Source: Cepaea nemoralis (Eukaryota; Mollusca; Gastropoda; Stylommatophora; Helicidae). From it: DNA of 64,000 nt. The position numbers and the translations under genes are program-made. The notes beneath the pieces are model-generated. The model was not told the origin of the DNA. It searched no databases and saw nothing but the letters and a program-made list of their open reading frames with translations. Location of the stretch: positions 144,688-208,687 of the forward strand of contig JACEFZ010027753.1 in NCBI GenBank assembly GCA_014155875.1, read 5' to 3'. This document shows positions 54,185 through 64,000 of the stretch, one piece after another; position 1 is the first letter of the stretch, and every line of letters starts with the position of its first letter.

Positions 54185-54333
54185 CCTTTGTATTTTTCTC
54201 TGTCTGTCTTAACAATTTCTTTCTGACCCTCTCTATCTTCTCCTTGACTGTCTATTTTTTATATGTGACTCTCGATTTTACTTTCTGACTCTCAGTGTAA
54301 TCCCTCTCTCACTCTTCGTTTCTCTCTCAGAAT

Positions 54334-54396
<63 letters not shown>

Positions 54397-54556
54397 TGAT
54401 TCTCTCCATTTCTCTGATCCTCTAAACTCTATTCTCTTCCCTCTCTCGTTGTTTCTCGATTTGATGTCTCTGTGTCTCTCTCGCCCTCTCTATTTCTCTA
54501 TGTTCTTTTGCTGTTTCTCTACCTGGCTATCTGTATCTCACTCCGTATCTTTCCGG

Positions 54557-54629
<73 letters not shown>

Positions 54630-54640
54630 TTTTCTTCCCA
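53800..54640. repeat. Multiple (TC)n blocks
   Basis: Pure TC at about 53935-53970, 54128-54182, 54331-54393 and 54559-54630, TTTC units at 54031-54062, and degenerate pyrimidine DNA between. Confidence 0.93.
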
Positions 54641-54837
54641 CCCCGCTCTTTCTTCTCTCTACAATACCTCACGCACACTCACTCAGCCTGTTTTGCTTTT
54701 TTTATTGTGAATTTGCATCTCTAGTTTTTTTTAAGTAATTTTTAAATTTTTTTTTATGAAGAGTCCCCGGGTAATTGACACGTGAAATGCATATGTACTG
54801 GGCTGATATTAAAAATAGTTTTTTTTTTTAAATTGCA

Positions 54838-55030
54838 TATCCTTTGCGTTCAAATCCAAGCCCCAGGTTGATTTCCTAGACAATTTTACTTTGGGTAGTT
54901 TGCCATGGCTTTCTGAATGAGAAGTCAACATTGAAGTCCAAACTAACGCGTGTAGGGAACGATCCCGCTGCCTGGCTATCAGGGTATCGGAAGTGTGAGC
55001 GCTTGAACGCTCGTATGCCCGCGACCGCGT
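54838..55030 (-). mobile_element. tRNA-derived SINE
   Basis: On the minus strand GCGCTCACACTTCCGATACC is followed by a B-box-like GCGGGATCGTTCCC (54955-54967). The 3' half has GAAAGCCATGGCAAACTACC, the word shared by other SINEs here, and ends in A-rich DNA. Confidence 0.65.
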
Positions 55031-55324
55031 GGAAGGGCCACATAATAATTGTGATCATGAACAACAACGGAGACTGATCACAAGAAGTGAGACTGAGACC
55101 GTTTATAGCAATGCGGAGGCTAAACAATTTTTAATAATCTATGGCGAAAACCATTAAGCACAGAAGTCATAAACAATTTATTGCACTGTTTATTGCCTGG
55201 CATATTTCGCTGCATCTCGTCAAGTGTATACTGCAGAGTTATGTATCATATGAAGTGAATAAATGAATAATACTTTAGCTGGAATACTAAATAATAATAA
55301 TCATCATCACCATCATACACTGCA
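55031..55324. other. Unannotated spacer
   Basis: No recognised feature. Confidence 0.4.
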
Positions 55325-55325
55325 G

Positions 55326-55356
<31 letters not shown>

Positions 55357-55357
55357 A

Positions 55358-55389
<32 letters not shown>

Positions 55390-55412
55390 CATCATGATGA
55401 TCATGATGGTCC

Positions 55413-55450
<38 letters not shown>

Positions 55451-55496
55451 GTCATGATGATGATGGTGATTATGAGACGACGACGACGACGACGAC

Positions 55497-55548
<52 letters not shown>

Positions 55549-55720
55549 GTCATGATGGTCATGAGGATGATGATAGTCATGATGATGATGATGATTATGA
55601 GACGACGATAATGATGATGATGATGATGATGATGACGACAACGACGATGATGACGACGTCGATGATGATGACCACGACGACGATGATGGTCACGTCGTTG
55701 ACGATGATGATTATGATAAA
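55325..55720. repeat. (GAT)n/(GAC)n microsatellite cluster
   Basis: About 390 bp of GAT with GAC blocks and phase changes, including GATCATCATGATGATCATGA at 55387, a local palindrome. Unlike other GAT tracts here, no LINE end was recognised next to it. Confidence 0.94.
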
Positions 55721-56036
55721 TGTTCCTCTAACAAATTATCATATTGTCTCCTTTCCCTTTTTGTTGTTAATGACTTCTGTATCATTATCGCCTTTGCCAT
55801 TACCATCCATCTCTTCAAACTAATCCACTTGCGAACAAGTGTCGAACAGACCGTGTCTCGATTTCTTTGAGTATGTAAATATTTCCCTAACAAACACTTT
55901 AATACTCGACGTCTTACTCTTGTTGCCACGATTCATCCTTGGTATAATTATCTGTATCATCTTTGACATCATCATCCATCTCTTTAGCCGTAGATTAAGT
56001 CCCTCGTGATGCGTTAAGCCGGCATTAATCGGCAGT
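55721..56036. other. Spacer with a weak duplication
   Basis: TTACCATCCATCTCTTCAAA near 55800 and ATCATCCATCTCTTTAGCC near 55970 are related, a roughly 170-bp-spaced weak duplication. No gene was recognised. Confidence 0.4.
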
Positions 56037-56222
56037 GAAGGGGCGTGTCTAGAATGATAAATGATGGTGTATTATAGGTCATTCATTGTTGCCTTGTCAG
56101 AGGGGCGTGTCTAGAATGACAGATGATGTTTTTTTATAAGTCATTCATTGTTTTCTTGTCGCAGAGATGTGTCCAGAATGATAGATGTTGTTTTATTATA
56201 GATAATTCATTGGTTTCCCGTC
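56037..56222. repeat. Three-copy ~60-bp minisatellite
   Basis: GGGCGTGTCTAGAATGATAA, AGGGGCGTGTCTAGAATGAC and AGATGTGTCCAGAATGATAG each open a unit that ends in TCATTCATTG or a variant of it. Confidence 0.88.
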
Positions 56223-56289
56223 TGGAGGCTTTTCTCTTCCTCCTCGCTCGCTTAGAACTCTAGCGTAGTCCAGACTGGACTAATTTTTG

Positions 56290-56530
56290 CGTGTGGATTA
56301 GCTTTCCCTATTACTATTACCAGTGTCCCTAGCTACTAGGCCAGTGGTTCTCAACCACTGTATTAGGCGAACCCACTCCGACTTCTGAGGTACTTGTAAT
56401 TTACACCCCCAAGCCAAGGACGAGAAGTCTACATTTAAGTCCATATGACTGGTGTGGGGAGAGAACCCCTTACCCTGTCATTAGCGCACCGAAAGTGTAA
56501 GGACCAGAATAGTTAACCTATCGGGCACTC
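56290..56530 (-). mobile_element. tRNA-derived SINE carrying a 19-bp hAT insertion
   Basis: Reverse of the 41605-41830 family: B box GGGTTCTCTCCCC (56457-56469), upstream TTTCGGTGCGCTAATGACAG, and the body GACTTCTCGTCCTTGG, AGAAGTCGGAGTGGGTTCGC and TAGGGACACTGGTAAT. The body is split at 56342-56360 by a tiny hAT-like insert. Confidence 0.85.
56342..56360. mobile_element. Minimal 19-bp hAT insertion
   Basis: CAGTGGTTCTCAACCACTG is one full hAT terminus whose last bases also form the outer bases of the opposite terminus. It is flanked by TACTAGGC (56334-56341) and TATTAGGC (56361-56368), a 7/8 target duplication. The related SINE at 41.75 kb has no insert at this point. Confidence 0.82.
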
Positions 56531-56559
56531 CACTGCCTCTGAATTAATGTCTATTTTAA

Positions 56560-56828
56560 AGTGGAGCAGTAGTATACTGGTCTTCTATAGATGAAGTCCG
56601 CTGTTCGATCCCATCGTGGGACAACTCGAACCACTTATAACAAGTACAAGTCCATGAACCCTCTTTTCCGGCTTGAATGGGTATCGGGTATATGGTGCTC
56701 GGTCCATATTTGTTTAGACCAACCAGCACTGGAGGCCTGATGTGGTCGATACCACCCCGACCGCCTTCACTTCCCCGTGCATTTCCTGACACAAATTTTA
56801 GGCTGGGTCGACTTGGGAGGAAAGGTCA
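56560..56828 (+). mobile_element. tRNA-derived SINE
   Basis: A-box-like AGCAGTAGTATACTGGTC (56565-56583) and B box CTGTTCGATCCC (56602-56612). The body TGGGTATCGGGTATATGGTG and CTGATGTGGTCGATACCA is related to 12662-12765 and 13345-13560. Confidence 0.75.
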
Positions 56829-56925
56829 TTTTTTTTTTTTTAATTCTCCTCGATTCGGATTTGAACCATTACCACCCGACCAGCATGCAAATGTCTCACC
56901 ACTACGTCAAGGCTACATTGTTCAG
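56829..56925 (-). mobile_element. Short tRNA-like retroposon with A tail
   Basis: On the minus strand an A box TGACGTAGTGGTGAGACA (56894-56910) and B box TGGTTCAAATCCGA (56857-56868) lead after about 15 bases to an A run (56829-56841). It looks like a tRNA pseudogene or a head-only SINE, convergent with its left neighbour. Confidence 0.7.
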
Positions 56926-57100
56926 TAAATAAAATTTCATACTGTGTGTAAGTGTGTCTGTGTTTGTGTATGAGTGATTGTGTTTAAGAATGTGTGTGTC
57001 TGCTTAAATAATACAAAGAATAGTTGAGGTACCCTTACACCCACACCGCATTATGTCTTGACTTAGTATATCTGAAAGAAACTATAGACTTCGGTTAGAG

Positions 57101-57494
57101 TAGTGGTTCTCAACCGGTGGGGAATACCCCCCCCCCCCGGGGGGAATTTTAGGGTTTCGAGGGGGGGGGGGGGGGGGGGGAATTAAACTTATTTCAAGAT
57201 GGCGTTAATACAAGAACCGATTACTTGATATTGTTTTTCCCTCCATACTTTACAGTTCTGTACTTTTCGCCCTTCTGAAATTCATTTTATAACGTAAGTA
57301 TGACCCGCAAATCACGTTTAATGTAGACGTCTAGACTTGTTCTAGTATGTGTTATTAAATGTAGCTTCGATGTTTACGTATACTGTGTAGGGGAAGGGGG
57401 ATTTATAGGCAGGTAATACGAAAGGGGGGGGGGGGGGAGGTTTCTGAAAATATGTTGAATGGGTGCACGGGCTAAATAAGATTGAGAACCACTG
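57101..57494 (-). mobile_element. hAT MITE, copy 4, at satellite edge
   Basis: Ends TAGTGGTTCTCAACC and GATTGAGAACCACTG; flanks GGTTAGAG (57093-57100) and GATTAGAG (57495-57502), 7/8. The flanking words are satellite sequence, so it inserted into an existing unit. The orientation is opposite to copies 1-3, judged by the position of the TCTAGACTTGTTCTAG centre. Confidence 0.92.
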
Positions 57495-60400
57495 GATTAG
57501 AGAATACTGTACACTTTAGTTAGAGGATACTGTACACTTAGTTAGAGGATACTGTACACTTTAGCTAGAGGATACTTTACACTTTAGTAAGAGGATACTT
57601 TATACTTTAGTTAGAGGATACTTTACAATTTAGTTACAAGATACTGTACATTTCAGTTAGAGGATACTGTACAATTTAGTTACAGGATACTATATGCTTT
57701 AGTTAGAGGATACTATACACTTTAGTTAAAAGATACTATACACTTTATTTAGAGGACAGTATACACTTTAGTTAGAGGATATCATACACTTTAGTTAAAG
57801 GATACTATACACTTTAGTTAGAGGATAGTATACACTTTAGTTAGAGGATACTATACACTTTAGTTAGTGGATATTATACACTTTAGTTATAGGATACTAT
57901 ACACGATAGTTAGAGGAATCTATACACTTTAGTTAGTTGATATTATACATTTTAGTTATAGGATACTATATACGTTAGTTAGAGGATACTATGCACTTCA
58001 GTTAGAGGATATTATACACATTTGTTAGAGGATACTATACACTTTAGTTAGAAAATAATATACACTTTAGTTAGAGGATACTATACACTTTAGTTAGATG
58101 ATACTGCACACTTAAGTTATATGATACTATACATTTTAGTTAGATGATATTGTACACTTAAGTTATATGATACTATACACTTTAGTTAGATGATACTGTA
58201 CACTTAAGTTATATGAGTACTATACACTTTAGTTAGAGGATATTATACACTTTAGTTAGAGGATATACACTTTAGTTAGAGGATACTATACACTTTAGTT
58301 AGAGGATACTGTACACTTAAGCTATATGATACTATACATTTAAGTTATATGATACTATACACTTTAGTTAGAGAATATTATACATTTTAGTTAGATGATA
58401 CTATACACTTTAGTTAGAGGATACTCATACACTAAGGTAGAGGCATACTATACACTTTAGTTAGATGATACTTATACACTTTAGTTAGAGGAGACTATAC
58501 ACTCCGTTAGAGGAATCTTATACACTTTAGTTAGAGGGATACTATACACTTCAGGTAGATGATACTATAACACTTTAGTTAGGATGATACTATACACTTC
58601 AGTTAGAGGATATACTTATACACTTCAGTTAGATGGATACTATACACTTCAGTTAGATTATACTAGTACACTGTAGTTAGATGGATACTATACATTTCAG
58701 TTAGAGGATAACGATACACTTCAGTTAGGTGATACTATACACTTTAGGTATGAGGATACTATACACTTTAGTTAGGACGATACTATACAATCAATTATAT
58801 GATACTATACACGTTAGTTAGGATGATACTATACCTTTATTTATAGGATACTCTACACTTTAGTTAGAGGATACTATACACTTTTAGTTACATGATACTA
58901 TAAATTTTAATTAGAGGATATTATACACTTTAGTTAGAGGATACTATACACTTTAGTTAGAAAATATTATACTATTTAGTTAGAGGATACTATACACTTT
59001 AGTTAGAGGATACTATACACTTCCGTTAGATGATACTATACACTTCAGTTAGATGATACTATACACTTAAGTTAGAGGACACTATACACTTAAGTTAGGG
59101 GATACTATACACTTTAGTTAGATGACACTATACCTTTAGTTAGAGGATACTATACACTTTAGTTAAAGGATACTATACACTTAGTTAGATGATACTATAC
59201 ACTTCAGTTATATGATACTATACACTTTAGTTAGATGATACTATACACTTCAGTTAGAGGATACTATACACTTACGTTAGAGGATACTATACACTTCAAT
59301 TAGATGATACTATATACTTTAGTTAGACTATACTATACACTTTAGTTAGAGGATACTATACACTTCAGTTAGAGGATAATATACACTTCAGTTTGATGAT
59401 ACTATACACTTCAATTAGAGGATACTATACACTTCAATTAGATAATTACTATATACTTTAGTTAGATGATACTATACACTTTAGTTAGATGATACTATAC
59501 ACTTCAGCTAGATTATACTCTACACTTCAGTTAGAGGATACTATATACTTCAGTTAGAGGATACTATACACTTTAGTTAGAAAATATTATACTATTTAGT
59601 TAGAGGATACTATACACTTTAGTTAGAGAATACTATACACTTCCGTTAGATGATACTATACACTTCAGTTAGATGATACTATACACTTCAGTTAGATGAT
59701 ACTATACACTTAAGTTAGAGGATACTATACACTTAAGTTAGGGGATACTATACACTTTAGTTAGATGATACTATACCTTTAGTTAAAGGATACTATACAC
59801 TTTAGTTAGAGGATACTATACACTTAGTTAGATGATACTATACGCTTCAGTTATATGATACTATACACTTTAGTTAGATGATACTATACACTTCAGTTAG
59901 AGGATACTATACACTTTAGTTAGAGGATACTATACACTTCAATTAGATGATACTATATACTTTAGTTAGAAAATAATATACACTTTAGTTAGATTATACT
60001 ATACACTTTAGTTAGATGATACTGCACACTTAAGTTATATGATACTATACATTTTAGTTAGATGATATTGTACACTTAAGTTATATGATACTATACATTT
60101 TAGTTAGATTATACTGTACACTTAAGTTATATGGTACTATACACTTTAGTTAGAGGATATTATACACTTTAGTTAGAGGATATACACTTTAGTTAGAGGA
60201 TACTATACACTTTAGTTAGAGGATACTGTACACTTAAGCTATATGATACTATACATTTAAGTTATATGATACTATATACGTTAGTTAGAGAATATAAATT
60301 TTAGTTAGATGATACTATACACTTTAGTTACATGATACTATACAATTTAGTTAGGTGATACTATAAATTTTAATTAGAGAATATTATACATTTTAGTTAG

Positions 60401-62637
60401 AGGATACTATACACTTTAGTTAGAAAACATTATACTATTTAGTTAGAGGATACTATAGACTTTAGTTAGAGAATATTATACACTTCAGTTAGATGATACA
60501 ACACACTTTAGTTAGATGATACTATACACTTAAGTTAGAGGATACTATACACTTTAGTTAGATGATACTGTACACTTTAGTTAGAGGATACTATACACTT
60601 ACGTTAGAGGAATCTATACACTTTAGTTAGAGGATACTATACACTTTAGTTAGAGGATACTATACATTTCAGTTAGATTATACTATACACTTTAGTTAGA
60701 TGATACTATACACTTAAGTTAGAGGATACTATACACTTCAGTTAGATGATACTATACACTTTAGTTAGAGGATACTATACACTTTAGTTAAAGGATACTA
60801 TACACTTCAATTAGATGATACTATTCACTTTAGTTAGAAAATAATATACACTTTAGTTAGAGGATACTATACACTTTAGTTAGATGATACTGCACACTTA
60901 AGTTATATGATACTATACATTTTAGTTAGATGATATTTTACACTTAAGTTATATGATACTATACACTTTAGTTAGATTATACTGTACACTTAAGTTATAT
61001 GGTACTATACACTTTAGTTAGAGGATTTTATACACTTTAGTTAGAGGATATACACTTTAGTTAGAGGATACTATACACTTTAGTTAGAGGATACTGTACA
61101 CTTAAGCTATATGATACTATATATCTAAGTTATATGATACTATACACTTTAGTTAGAGAATATTATACATTTTAGTTAGATGATACTATACACTTTAGTT
61201 ACATGATACTATACAATTTTGTTAGGTGATACTATAAATTTTAATTAGAGGATATTATACATATTAGTTAGAGGATACTATACACTTTAGTTAGAAAATA
61301 TTATACTATTTAGTTAGAGGATACTATACACTTTAGTTAGAGAATATTATACACTTCAGTTAGATGATACAACACACTTTAGTTAGATGATACTATACAC
61401 TTTAGTTAGAGGATACTATACACTTAAGTTAGAGGATACTATACACTTTAGTTAGATGATACTATACACTTTAGTTAGAGGATACTATACACTTACGTTA
61501 GAGGAATCTATACACTTTAGTTAGAGGATACTATACATTTCAGGTAGATGATACTATACACTTTAGTTAGATGATACTATATACTTCAGTTAGAGGATAC
61601 TATACACTTCAGTTAGAGGATACTATACACTTGAGTTAGATTATACTATACACATTAGTTAGATGATACTATACATTTAAGTTAGAGGATACTATACACT
61701 TCAGTTAGGTGATACTATACACTTTAGGTAGAGGATACTATACACTTTAGTTAGACGATACTATACACTTCAATTATATGATACTATACACTTTAGTTAG
61801 ATGATACTATACACTTTAGTTAGAGGATACTATACAATTTTGTTAGGTGATACTATAAATTTTAATTAGAGGATAATATACATATTAGTTAGAGGATACT
61901 ATACACTTTAGTTACAAAATATTATACTATTTAGTTAGAGGATACTATACACTTTAGTTAGAGAATATTATACACTTCAGTTAGATGATACAGCATACTT
62001 TATTTAGATGATACTATACACTTTAGTTAGAGGATACTATACACTTAAGTTAGAGGATACTATACACTTTAGTTAGATGATACTATACACTTTAGTTAGA
62101 GGAATCTATACACTTTAGTTAGAGGATACTATACACTTCAGGTAGATGATACTATACACTTTAGTTAGATGATACTATACACTTCAGTTAGAGGATACTA
62201 TACACTTCAGTTAGAGAATACTATACACTTCAGTTAGATTATACTATACACTTTAGTTAGATGATACTATACACTTAAGTTAGAGGATACTATACACTTC
62301 AGTTAGGTGATACTATACATTTTAGGTAGAGGATACTATACACTTTAGTTAGACGATACTATACACTTCAAATATATGATACTATACACTTTAGTTAGAT
62401 GATACTATGCACTTTAGTTAGAGGATACTATACACTTGAGTTATATGATACTATACACTTTAGTTAGATGATACTGACCACTTAAGTTATATGATACTAT
62501 ACAATTTAGTTAGAGGATATTATACACTTTAGTTAGAGGATATACACTTTAGTTAGAGGATACTATACACTTTAGTTAGAGGATATTGTACACTTAAACT
62601 ATATGATACTATACATTTAAGTTATATGATACTACAC

Positions 62638-62722
62638 TGATCCACGACACTGGTGATCGAGTGAAATGGCGAGTCATGACCGCCCACGCTTTCCAGCATT
62701 GCACATGATTGATTGATTGATT
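62638..62722 (+). mobile_element. 85-bp 5'-truncated LINE end inserted in the satellite
   Basis: TGATCCACGACACTGGTGAT...ACCGCCCACGC...GCACATGATTGATTGATTGA is the LINE terminal module seen at 1.7-1.9, 12.77 and 46.8 kb. GATACTACAC precedes (62628-62637) and follows (62723-62732), a perfect 10-bp target duplication made of satellite sequence. Confidence 0.92.
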
Positions 62723-64000
62723 GATACTACACACTTTAGTTAGAGGATACTATACACTTTAGTTACATGATACTATACAATTTAGTTACATGATACTATA
62801 AATTTTAATTAGAGGATATTATACACTTTAGTTAGAGGATACTATACACTTTAGTTAGACAATATTATACTATTTAGTTAGAGGATACTATACACTTTAG
62901 TTAGAGGATACTATACACTTCCGTTAGATGATACTATACACTTCATTTAGATGATACTATACACTTCAGTTAGATGATACTATACACTTAAGTTAGAGGA
63001 TACTATACACTTAAGTTAGGGGATACTATACACTTTAGTTAGATGATACTATACCTTTAGTTAGAGGATACTATACACTTTAGTTAGATGATACTATACA
63101 CTTCAGTTAGAGGATACTATACACTTCAGTTAGAGGATACTATACACTTGCGTTCGAGGATACTATACACTTCAATTAGATGATACTATATACTTTAGTT
63201 AGACTATACTATACACTTTAGTTAGAGGATACTATACACTTCAGTTAGAGGATAATATACACTTCAGTTTGTTGATACTATACACTTCAATTAGAGGATA
63301 CTATACACTTCAATTAGATAATTATTATATACTTTAGTTAGATGATACTATACACTTTAGTTAGATGATACTATACACTTCAGCTAGAGGATACTATACA
63401 CTTCAGTTAGAGGATACTATATACTTCAGTTAGAGGATACTATACACTTTAGTTAGAAAATATTATACTATTTAGTTAGAGGATACTATACACTTTAGTT
63501 AGAGGATACTATACACTTCCGTTAGATGATACTATACACTTCAGTTAGATGATACTATACACTTCAGTTAGATGATACTATACACTTAAGTTAGAGGATA
63601 CTATACACTTAAGTTAGAGGATACTATACACTTTAGTTAGATGATACTATACCTTTAGTTATAGGATACTATACACTTTAGTTAGAGGATACTATACACT
63701 TAGTTAGATGATACTATACACTTCAGTTATATGATACTATACACTTTAGTTAGATGATACTATACACTTCAGTTAGAGGATACTATACACTTCAGTTAGA
63801 GGATACTATACACTTTAGTTAGAGGATACTATACACTTCAATTAGATGATACTATATACTTCAATTAGATGATACTATATACTTTAGTTAGAAATAATAT
63901 ACACTTTAGTTAGAGGATACTATACACTTTAGTTAGATGATACTGCACACTTAAGTTATATGATACTATACATTTTAGTTAGATGATATTGTACACTTAA

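Larger units (their letters stand above)
57080..64000. repeat. 23-bp satellite array, continuing past the window
   Basis: Nearly 300 units of 23 bp containing ACTATACACTTTAGTTAG plus AGGAT or ATGAT. Variants (CACTTCAGTTAG, CACTTAAGTTATATGATAC, AGAAAATATTATACTATT) recur in blocks, giving higher-order repetition; for example the TTAGAAAATATTATACTATT block occurs near 58960, 59580, 60425, 61290 and 63455. One hAT MITE and one LINE end are inserted. No gene seen. Confidence 0.97.

Noticed and set aside
57500..64000. Telomeric repeat because of recurring TTAG
   Set aside because: TTAG occurs once or twice per 23-bp unit and not as a tandem TTAGG or TTAGGG run.

Overview
This window is repeat-dominated nuclear DNA from an animal. 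I find no bacterial-type operon, rRNA gene, CRISPR array or intact single-copy gene. The evidence for a metazoan is a mariner (D,D34D) and a Tc1 (D,D34E) transposase, several tRNA-derived SINE families with A and B boxes, APE/RT/RNase H LINE debris, hAT MITEs with 8-bp target duplications, and very heavy microsatellite and minisatellite content. An invertebrate, perhaps a mollusc, fits this texture, but that is a guess; no sequence here fixes the taxon.

Layout. 1-6.5 kb: microsatellites, a rearranged LINE tail, an unclassified interspersed repeat called RepA here, and a SINE whose tRNA head has a long variable arm. 6.5-8.4 kb: a satellite built on GATA/GACA with a 476-bp higher-order unit and a SINE inserted with a 12-bp target duplication. 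8.55-9.88 kb: a nearly full-length dead mariner. 10.4-17.1 kb: SINEs ending in (TTC)n, LINE tails ending in (GAT)n, a palindromic MITE and a mariner-like deletion derivative. 17.3-17.5 kb: the only candidate host coding exon. 17.7-18.75 kb: a Tc1 transposase kept in one frame but broken by three TGA codons. 18.8-20.7 kb: an RNase H LINE tail, a hAT MITE and another LINE end. 22.28-30.74 kb: about three tandem copies of a roughly 2.74-kb unit, the third carrying a SINE the others lack. 31-38 kb: an APE endonuclease fragment, several LINE ends, minisatellites and SINE-in-LINE nesting. 39.5-41.6 kb: the longest LINE copy, a reverse transcriptase pseudogene. 42.4-44.2 kb: a 42-bp minisatellite with RepA inserted. 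45-55.7 kb: pyrimidine and triplet microsatellites with LINE, SINE and hAT copies between them. 56-57.5 kb: SINEs and hAT insertions. 57.1-64 kb: a satellite of 23-bp units running off the right edge.

How the parts relate. Most microsatellites sit at the 3' end of a retroelement: (GAT)n after one reverse transcriptase LINE group, (TGAT/AATC)n after the RNase H LINE, and (TTC)n after a SINE family. Retroelement tails therefore look like the main seed of simple repeats here. Nested insertions and target duplications give a relative chronology at several points. I see no gene pathway. The strongest observations are a 19-bp hAT insertion that is almost pure terminal repeat, the TGA-only decay of the Tc1 gene, SINE presence/absence within a tandem array, and LINE copies with internal inverted duplications. 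All boundaries were read by eye without alignment software and may be off by several to tens of bases.
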